The notes beneath the pieces are model-generated. The model did no database searches. It was not told the origin of the DNA and saw only the letters and a program-made list of their open reading frames with translations. From positions 150,358 through 214,357 of the forward strand of contig CALSFV010000398.1 of NCBI GenBank assembly GCA_943737045.1: 64,000 nt of DNA, in the 5' to 3' direction. Made by a program: the position numbers and the translations under genes. Source of the DNA: Parapristionchus giblindavisi (lineage: Eukaryota; Nematoda; Chromadorea; Rhabditida; Diplogasteridae). Shown here in pieces: positions 1 through 9,177 of the stretch (position 1 is its first letter; each line of letters starts with the position of its first letter).

Positions 1-3000
1 TACCTATCAGACTAGTACCGAACTATTATATCTTACCTCATTGGGCCTCCTGTTCCCGCCGTCTCGCGTCCCACTCGGGGTAACTGACCCAGCTGCAATG
101 AAAAATCATTGGTTACGGTTATAACCCAATCAATCATCGATTACTACGTGATACACAAGTACCAAATGACTATCTCTCACCTCTTCTGGCCTCTCCTTGT
201 CCATTCTCCGATCCATCTCGGGTCCCAAACGGGGGAAATGACGCTTCTGCAATGAAAATCATTGGTTACGGTTGAAACCCAATCTGATATCGGTTGCTAC
301 ACATCAGACCATTATCGATATATAATAATAAAGGATATAACATAAATATAATAATAGTAAGGATATAGATAATCGCCGCATACACCCACTATCGGGCAAG
401 TACGGAATAATGATCTCTTACCTGTTTCGGCCTCTCCATGTCCATTCTCCGGTCCATATCAGAGGCGCCTTCCTCGGTCTACTGTAGAATGCGCGACCGA
501 ATGAGCTTGCCTAACTGTACCAGCGGTACTCATTCAGTCCCTGATTCTACAGTAACCGGGGCTCCCTCTCCGTCTCATCACGTGTCCCTCTCGGGGGATC
601 CGGGCCAATCTGCAATGAAAAATCATTTGTTACGGTTCCAACCCAATTTGATATTCGGTTGCTACCTATCAGACCAATACCGATATATAATAATAATAAA
701 GGTTGTAATATAATATATAATAATAAAAATAATAATAATAAGGATATAGATAATAAAGAATATAATAATGTACATACCAGCCTTCCATGCTCGTTCAGAA
801 TGTTTATGTCCTTTACCTGCATACAATACAAGTCTTCTACATCCATCATATGCAATACTCTGATCGTCATCTCCAATACCGTACCTATAATGAACATCAA
901 TCAATACACATATACTGTATCTAGCGATGTTTGAATAATTATCTATCAATAATACCGAACTTTCACATCGTACTAAACTCTAATAATTCGTTTCAAACAG
1001 TGAGACATTTTGCACAAAATTAAGCTCAGAATCTAAAATCATAATGCTAAATCACTGAAAATTTTTAATATTATAAATAAATAATATATACTATATGATT
1101 GAATGATCTCACCATGCTTCCTTCCTATCTTGAGGTAGTTCAAATGCATATCAAATTGATTCAAATAAAGATACATCACAAAGAGCTTCAGCACAAAACC
1201 TCTATCTATTACCCCTATCCTCTATCCATTCAAATACATAATACTCATATGTCAAATATTCATATGAGATGATCGAAAATAATCATTGAATCAGGACCTA
1301 TCTTGAGAAATTCAATTACATCAGAATGATTATGCATTGCATTCATTCCATTCACACCTGTTATCCTATATGAATATGTACGATTGTCATTAATAACTAA
1401 AATCAATGAATACAATTAATATATACTCACATATATAATCCTATGCCCATTATGAACAAAAATCAAATTGTTTGCATATATGATCTCTCATTCGATTATC
1501 ATCATCTAACCATCTTTCAAGAATCTAAAACAACAATACATTAATATACATAATAATGTTTGAATCAAGAGTCGAATGTATTACAGTAACCTAATGATAT
1601 CATTTTCGTATGACTATGAGCACTTTACAACGCACAAATATTATAAATATGTACCTCAAGAGCATTAAGCTGTCCTTCATTACGATTCAATGATCTAAGA
1701 ATAGTTAATCGATTCTCTGATGTTAGGACAACTTTCTCAAGACAATCAATGAGAATAGAATGACTTCTTGAGGACGATTATAATGCTGAATCAATCAATA
1801 ATCATATAATAATATGAAGAATGAACTAACCAGATTATCAACAAAAAAAAAAGATATTGTCTAGTAATAGTTGTACATACGGAACTACAACTAGCTCCAG
1901 CCAAAAGCCCAACCTACGCAGCTTACAAGGAGTCTCTCTCAGCTTAAGGTGGCGAAAAGTGACGATTTATAGCTCATTTGAAAGCCCTTTCTCTGTAGAA
2001 TAAGAATGTATGTTTAAAAAATCCGAAACGGCTCTGTACATGGATTTTAAAAAATCCAAAGTTTGAGCAATTTCTGCATTGAAATTCCTGTGTAATGCCA
2101 GTTGAATTGCCGTACAATGATGGCCTACTTCTCCGCGCTCTATCTCAGAGCTAGTGGTGGCGCAGTGGTAAAGATGTCGCTTACAATTTTTGCGCTGCGG
2201 GTTCGATCCCCACCGATGCGACATGTTTTGCACGATTTTTACACTTGTCTTTTTATGATATTTTTTTTTATTTCGTAATATGCTTACTGATATCCATGCA
2301 TCTGTCTGAAAGTTTGTCAGTGTTGATTGAAAGATTCAACGTATTTCAGAAATCTCGATGAAACAAAGAACAACACTCAAAGATTTGACAAAGACAAAGA
2401 TTTGAATAACAAACGAGTAAGTCAATCAATAATTCTATAATCTGATCTACTCTTCTTTCTTTCCCTCTCCAATCAATTGCTTAGCTATACATTCTTCTGA
2501 ATCTTTCAAGTTTCTTCATTTTTCTTCCTTTTTCTTTATACTATTTCATATACATAACATTTTGATATAGGCTTCGGTATAGCACTTTTGTGATCCTGTT
2601 ACCGCGCGTCCGCCTACGCGAATGGAGAAGGTTTTCTACAACCGCTTCAAGAGCAATCTCGTGGACGCTTCCAACTCAAGATTGGATATTGATTCGGAAA
2701 CGGATAACGGGGAGGGCGAGAGCGATAGTGATGACAGCGACAGCGATATCGATTGGGCCGAACTTGACTCTCGCACAACGACAATGACCGACACTCAACC
2801 GGAGGAAACGTGTTTAATGGGAAACCTTTCTCGTCTTTCTTTCTTTGGAACAAATCTTTGAGTGTTGTTCTTTGTTTCATCGAGATTTCTGAAATACGTT
2901 GAATCTTTCAATCAACACTGACAAACTTTCAGACAGATGCATGGATATCAGTGAGCATATTACGAAATTATAAAAAAAATATCATAAAAAGACAAGTGTA

Positions 3001-3784
3001 AAAATCGTGCAAAACAAGTCGCATCGGTGGGGATCGAACCCGCAGCGCAAAAATTGTAAGCGACATCTTTACCACTGCGCCACACTAGCTCTGAGATAGA
3101 GCGCGGAGAAGTAGGCCATCATTGTACGGCAATTCAACTGCCATTACACAGGAATTTCAAGGCAGAAATTGCTCAAACTTTGGATTTTTTAAAATCCATG
3201 TACAGAGCCGTTTCGGATTTTTTAAACATACATTCTTATTCTACAGAGAAAGGGCTTTCAAACTATAAATCGTCACTTTTCGCCACCTTAAGCTGAGAGA
3301 GACTCCTTGTTAGTCTAAACGCGTAATAATCACTCCAATATACAATTCCTAATAATGCAAGAAGTGAAATCGCAGCGTGAATAAGCGGGCGGAGGAGGAG
3401 GAGGAAATCAAGCAAGAAATAAAAAAGAATAATAATAATAAGAATAATAATAAGAATAATAATAATAAGAAGAATAAGTAATAAAAGAATAAAGGAGCGC
3501 TTAGCACAATTGGTAAGTATAATTAGCATGGTACAGATAAATGCACAAAGATGAAACATAAAAGTTGATAATTATAACTTTTTTAAATTATTTACCTGAT
3601 TATTGACGAGTTCGGGCAGCTTGAGCTAGTGACCCTTCTCTCGAGCTCTGAAAACCGATCATTAATATTATTAATATTAATATTACATCATTAAAATCAT
3701 TATTATAATTTATATAATTTTAAATTATTTACCTGATTATTGACGAGTTCAGGCAGTTTGAGCTTGTCACCCTTCTCCCGAGCT
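1..3784 (-). CDS. Partial minus-strand copy of the repeated-cassette gene
   Basis: This is a set of candidate exons on the minus strand that mirrors the plus-strand locus at 5.5-11.4 kb. I see two similar 52-nt exons (3733..3784 and 3596..3647), each after TTTTCAG and before GTAAAT. Further on are cassette exons at 181..246 (66 nt, 22 codons, reading KRHFPRLGPEMDRRM and on), 37..92 (56 nt) and a hairpin-split unit at about 416..612. Cassette acceptors are TTTCATTGCAG and donors GTGAGAGAT or GTAAGA. A 1.4-kb foldback element (1925..3310) lies in the middle. No initiator exon is visible and the locus probably runs off the left edge. I do not recognise the protein. It could be a decayed or silent duplicate: the 52-nt exons have no long common frame with the cassettes and the 56-nt unit breaks the 66-nt rule. 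The exon signals are visible; linkage into one gene is inferred. Confidence 0.3.
482..552 (-). ncRNA. 71-nt hairpin, copy A
   Basis: Read on the minus strand, the unit starts CTGTAGAATCAGG and ends ATTCTACAG. Two 24-nt arms pair, with an internal bulge, around a 23-nt loop that begins TACCGCTGGTACAG. Four bases before the arm is GTTA and the arm ends in AG, so the unit also looks like a 75-nt intron folded on itself. It splits a cassette exon. Whether it acts as an intron, a structured RNA or a mobile hairpin cannot be told from sequence. Confidence 0.6.
893..1924. other. AT-rich stretch without a recognisable gene
   Basis: No splice-compatible coding series, RNA gene or strong repeat was seen. 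The sequence is AT-rich with scattered short poly-A runs. It lies between the minus-strand cassettes and the foldback element and is presumably intronic to the minus-strand copy. Confidence 0.5.
2150..2222 (+). other. tRNA-like module in left arm of foldback
   Basis: The module has TGGCGCAGTGG then, about 37 nt later, GGGTTCGATCCCC, matching polymerase III A and B boxes in order and spacing. The acceptor ends do not pair and the anticodon stem is irregular, so it is not a working tRNA. An inverted copy lies at 3019..3090. Confidence 0.65.
3019..3090 (-). other. tRNA-like module in right arm of foldback
   Basis: This is the inverted partner of the module at 2150..2222, with the same A-box-like and B-box-like motifs on the minus strand. 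The two modules face the central region, so transcription from either would run toward the centre of the element. Confidence 0.65.
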
Positions 3785-4197
3785 CTGAAAACCGATCATT
3801 AATATTTCAACCGAGCAGATGCAGGTAAAAAAATAAAGAAAAATACGCATAAACAAAAAAAACACGCTCACGGAACAATAGTAAATAGACAATATGGCCC
3901 CAAAACTACTCCTACTCTAGACGCGCGCACAGGTCATTAATTTAACCCTTCAAACAACCTCAATATCCTACATATTATATAATATAATCAAAAATATTAA
4001 TTGTACATATTTTACGAGTACGAAAATAACAGTTCGTAAATGCGGCATGCGGCATGCGGGGTATGCGGTGTGCGGTGCGGTATGCGGGGTTTAGTAATTA
4101 CCTATCCTACAATACAATAAGTAAAACGAATAATCTAAATTAAAATTAAACCGCACTTCAAAAATTATATTCGGTTTCAGCTCCTTTACATACACCA

Positions 4198-4450
4198 CGC
4201 TATTCTATTTCCCGGTTCCCTCTCCGGCGCATTCCCACTTATCATCCGCGGGCGATCCTCCCATTAAAATGTGCCGCGGTCGAACGGTTCGTTTCGCCCG
4301 CGGGCGATCGGAGTCACAACTCACACCCACCGATCGCCCACGGACGATCGATCGCCCGTGGAACGCCCGCACATCACCCTCGAATCGTCCGCGGGCGCTT
4401 TATCGCCCGTTGGGCTCTCGCATTTCTCCCGCTTTTCGACCATTCAAAAA
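4198..4450. repeat. GC-rich inverted-repeat element (GCCCGCGGGCGAT family)
   Basis: The core is made of repeated GCCCGCGGGCGATC-like words in both orientations, ending at AACGGGAGAA. The flank from about 3800 to 4200 is the reverse complement of 6830..7110, so the core sits inside the larger mirror duplication. Related cores lie at 6590..6800 and 10580..10745. Confidence 0.7.
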
Positions 4451-4501
4451 CGGGAGAAATATAAAAAGATTAATTCATATCAAAGTAGAATTGCAAAACA
4501 T

Positions 4502-4574
4502 TGCTCCCTGTGAGGCTCGAACTCACGACCTTCAGATTATGAGACTGACGCGCTGCCGACTGCGCCAAGGAAGC
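4502..4574 (-). tRNA. tRNA-Met (CAT), elongator type
   Basis: The 73-nt minus-strand sequence folds as a full cloverleaf. The acceptor is GCTTCCT with AGGGAGC plus A, the D arm has GCGC stems, the anticodon loop is CTCATAA giving CAT, and the T arm contains GTTCGAGCC. It matches the conserved animal elongator tRNA-Met pattern and not the initiator type. It is the same sequence as the plus-strand copies at 17500 and 20847. It lies in the spacer between the two mirrored cassette loci. Confidence 0.93.
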
Positions 4575-5549
4575 ACGTGAATGAGTGTTCAACATTCATA
4601 CTATAAAGAAAAGAACAAATATCTATATTTATTTTATCAGTGAAGTATTAGTGATGGATACTGATCGATGGGACAGAATTATCACTAATTGGATACCAAT
4701 ATACTTCTAGAAGACCGGTTGGCAAGGAAAAGAATGGTGGATGGCGATATGACATACTCCTAATGATTAACAACCATATCCCAGAACACCAATGTGTGAT
4801 CAGATTCTGATGATTGAGTACAAGTGAAGCACATGATCTGTCCTTTTTGATCTCTCCAGAAGAAAAAAAACTGTTCAGAGTTCAGCTTTATTTCATGAAA
4901 GATATGCCCTTGTACAATATTTCGTACGCTTCGTTATTGCATCAATCGATATCGAAACTATCTCCCTTAGTCTCTCACCGAACCATCTAGCATGTTAAAT
5001 GTACTTTCTGACCTCTCTGATAGGTGCCTATACTTGGTTAATTCGCCCTACAGTCTAACGACCTTCCGATGCAACGAATTGAAACTTTAAGATTTATCAA
5101 AACTCTTTTGCAGAACGTATCTTTCTTCAGCAAGCTAGACTTTGTTCGCTAAATGATGAATCATGTCTATGAACAACTCACGCTTTTCAATTAGATAAAT
5201 AGCCCATTTCTCTGGTACTGACAGAAAATTCCCTAGCTAAAGACTCCATGGGAATAATTCCCTTATATATCAGGAACTTTTTCCCCCTAAAAGCTATTCC
5301 TTTACATATAAGGGAATTTATACATATTTAAGGGAATAATTACCTTGGGGTCCTTAGTTAGGGAATTTTTTTGTGAGTGTAGGCTATTTACTTACCTGTT
5401 CCGTTGATCCAATCACTAATGTTAAGTCGCTACTATCCATATTCCGCGTTTATGTGTACAAAATTTCGTCGAAATTATTTTAAAAATCATTTTATTTCGT
5501 CGAAACCCATTTATTATTAAAATAATAATAATAAAAAGACATTTCAGGC
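4575..5549. other. Intergenic spacer with one small inverted repeat
   Basis: No gene is visible. The segment separates the mirror-image loci and should contain the promoter and outron of the plus-strand gene. A small palindromic element is at 5225..5369; its ends are AAAATTCCCTAGCTAA and the near-complement TTAGTTAGGGAATTTT, with further AAGGGAAT words inside in both orientations. Confidence 0.5.
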
Positions 5550-8500
5550 ATGTTCCGATGTCTTCTTATATCTTCTCTGATCACCGTTGTTCTATCTCAT
5601 CCTATTAACCTAAAAGACTTCAGTAATCTTGATGCCAAAAACTCCGTCGTTCCTGGCTTTAGCGATTCGGAAAAGTATTTAGAAGGCGCGGAATTCGATC
5701 CCGTGAAGAAACTTCAGATTCTTGAAAATGTAAGTAGTGAGTATTAATTTAAAAGCCTTGAATGAGATCAAAAGGAGCCAACAATGTTTCATCAATCTGT
5801 TCGATTCATAAACTCTTTTTATTCTTTTTATTCTTGTTTTTTTTTAAAACTGAACAGACATTTGACCTACGTTAAAGATGGGCTCCCTCGAAAATCAGTA
5901 CTGTGCATGGAAAGGCGCACTTTTTGAAAATGGAGGAAATTTTGCAATAGGCTTCGAACTTGCGACAAAGGGATAATGAGGCCGAACGCTTTCCACTGCG
6001 CTATGCTAACTTCGCTAACTTCTCGCATATTACTTGGCATTCGGTCGAGCGAGATGTGAGGGATTTGCATGAATAGGTTAGGTTAGGTTGTCTTAGGTTT
6101 ACAATAGGTTAGGTCTTCATCTTTAAAGAAAATTATGATGTTTCCAGTTACAAAACAAGACGTTGGGTAAGTCTATTGCCCACAGAAGAACTATGGATCA
6201 ACTACGAAAACTAGGTCCTGCTGGAGAGGTATGCCCTTCTTTCAATTCCAATCTTCCTGCCTTGCCCTGCCTTGCAGTAATAGCACCTGCACAATGTCTA
6301 CGATAACTTCCAATCGAATGTTATTCTCCGCATTTTTAGGGGGGCCAATAATTTGGTCGAGTGTGAAAAGTTGAGCCATTATTTTGGTGGTTGAGCCAAT
6401 AATTTGGTTCGAAGTGGGGCTGTTATTTAAGTCACAAAGTTGAGCTAAACTTTTGGCTTAAATAATGGCCCAACTACGGTAAGTCGAGCCGTTTCATCGA
6501 GAGCCGTAAAATAGGTCGGCGATGTTTGCTAATACCTTTCTTGTTTGTTCACGTCGGCATGCCCGCCATGGAAGTTTTTCAACTACTCCCGTTTTTGAAC
6601 GGGCGATCGCCGGGAGATATACGGGCGCCCGGTGGGCGAAATATCGCCCGCGGGCGATTTGAGGGCGATGTGCGGGCGAACGCCGGGTGTTAGATCGCCC
6701 GCGGGCGATCAGCTGGTGATATTAGTGACTCCGATCGCCCGCGGGCGATCTTACTGATCGACCGCGGCACATTTTAGGGGAGGATCGCCCGCGGACGATA
6801 GTGGAAATTGCGCCGGAGAGGGAACCGGGAAATAGAAATAGCGTGTGTGTGTAAAGGAGCTGAACCCGGATATTTTTTGAATTTTCGAAGTGCGGTTGAA
6901 TTTTAATTTAGATTAGTCGTTTTACTTATTTTATTGCAGGATATTGAGATTGTTTAAAAGGTGAATTTGATGACCTGTGCGCGCGTCTAGAGTAAGAGTT
7001 GTTGTGGGACCATATTGTATATCTGCTGTTGTTTCATGAGTGTGTCTTGTTGTTTATGCGTATTTTCCTTATTTTTTTAACCTGCACCTGCCCGGTTTAA
7101 ATATTAATAATCGTTTTTCAGTACCTGCCAAGATACAGGAGGGACAGCCGCATTCTCGCGAGCTGAGTCGTCGTAAACTGCTCCAGGTAGATATTTTCAA
7201 AATTATACTTATCCATTTTAATGTTTCATCTTTATTCATATTCTTTATTCTTTATTCTGTATCATGCTCATTTTGCTTATCAATCATACGAAATTGACTG
7301 TTATCCGTCCAAGCACTACTGTTTATTTCTTGCACTTGATTCTGTGTAGCGCTTTAGAGTTTGCATTATTCAGTTTCTTATTCTTTTATACTTCAAAATT
7401 GATTAGGAAATGAATGTTAGGGGTGAAACTTATAAATAAATATTACATATATTTTGTAATGGAGACAGACAGAATCGGGATATTAGCGAAACAACGAATG
7501 CTTTTATCATGCAGAATTATTCTAATAATCTTTCCAGAATTCAACTACAATTGATGGCCCGGAAGAACATAGACGATCGAAGACTCCGGAGTTGTTCACG
7601 GTATTTAATCTTATATTGCTTATTACATTATTCTTTAATCAATGATTTTTAGAATGAGATTAAAGTTAAAAATCGATTTACTGTATTGTGTTTCATTTCA
7701 TTTTACTCTAGCTATTAGCAACATAATTCTTCAGTGTCTTCTCTGATCCATTTCATCTAGTTCTTTCAGGATTCCGATGATTCGACCGATGACGCTGCAA
7801 GGACAGGGAGGAGGGAGGGGACTCACACGATTGGTACGATGTTAAAATTGTTATTATTAAAATTACAATTATTTATTGTATTTTGCCTTATTTTAACCGC
7901 ATTGAATGCAGACATCATTCCAACGCATGATCGATCCATCGTCATCATCATCAACTACACCAAGATGTCCTCCACCACATCGGCATACTCCGCTCACGTT
8001 TATATACCGTAATCTATCAAATTATCTACTTATTTTCCTATTATTGATCAAGCATTTTCGGTACCCTCGTACGTGTATTTATATAGTGGGTCAATTCTCG
8101 AAATAGGGTGGGTTGAGTCACAAAATTCGGTATTTTTCGCTAAAAAATTCCTTTCGCATCAAGTAGTCTAAAATGGGCCTTATATAGTGTCTCGATCATC
8201 GCATTACGAGGGTATGACAATGTATGGTTATCGATAATTATGTATTGTAACAAATATTCTTTTCTTTATTTGTTACAAAAGTGCTAAACAGTCATCTTTT
8301 GTATGGTTTACAGCATAAACAATTCTTTCATTGTAACTAGATAACGATTTTTCGTTTCAGAAGGGCCGTCCCCCGAGATGGACTACAGGTGGGGCAGAGA
8401 AGGCGCAGCGGATACTGTAGAAGTTGCGATTGCTAGAGTACCACTTGTACAGTATGGCTAGCTCTAACAATCTCAATTTCTACAGTGAAGCAGCCTCTCC

Positions 8501-9083
8501 CCGAACAAGCCGGAGAATGCCCAAGGAAACGCCGAAACAGGTTAGATATATTTGATTGGGTCACAATCGTAACCAAGGATTTTTGTTTTATTTATTTATC
8601 TTACACCACAAGGGTGTTTCAACAAGTACAAAGTGTTCGAGTGCAAGAAAAAAAATGTGAAAGCTCAAAATTACAGTGGTGGTCAGAAGGATATCATATT
8701 TTGGTTTTTTGAGCATATCTTTTCTTGTAGTTAACCGATCACCTTTAAATTTTTATATAGTGAGCTCAAAGATGTTTCACAATGTATACCGAGGCATGGG
8801 GCCGGTTTTTCAATTTTAACGGCTTAAAAATCTATTCGAATTTAAATTTAAAATCTATTCGTGAAAAAAACGAGAAAAAAACGGCAGGAATACATGTAAT
8901 AACTCGATCCGATGATTTGAGAGGGACAACTAGCTCGCATGAGACACCCCCCCCCTCCCTTCCTGTCCCATATTCGTTCTTTTCATACTTTTAATCATTA
9001 TCATTTTGTGTTGAGAGTCCTTATTATGTTATTTATTATTTTATTTTCTTAATTCGACTGTCCCGTTCATGCGAGAGCATGTG

Positions 9084-9177
<94 letters not shown>

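Larger units (their letters stand above)
1925..3310. repeat. Foldback element with 460-bp arms carrying tRNA-like modules
   Basis: Two arms of about 460 bp (1925..2387 and 2851..3310) are near-perfect inverted copies, both starting ACAAGGAGTC from the outside. Each arm contains a tRNA-like module with an A-box-like TGGCGCAGTGG and a B-box-like GGTTCGATCCC. The 460-bp centre is unique and holds a short acidic frame (2622..2861) rich in Asp, Ser and Glu that runs into the right arm; no transposase motif is visible in it. The layout suits a non-autonomous foldback transposon. No target-site duplication could be identified with confidence. Confidence 0.8.

Noticed and set aside
2622..2861. Acidic 79-codon frame in the centre of the first foldback as a real protein
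   Set aside because: It could be a small element-encoded peptide, but its last third lies in the inverted arm and no second copy is available to test conservation. Left as part of the element description.
2150..3090. Functional tRNA genes in the first foldback
   Set aside because: A and B boxes are present but the acceptor ends do not pair and the anticodon stem is irregular.
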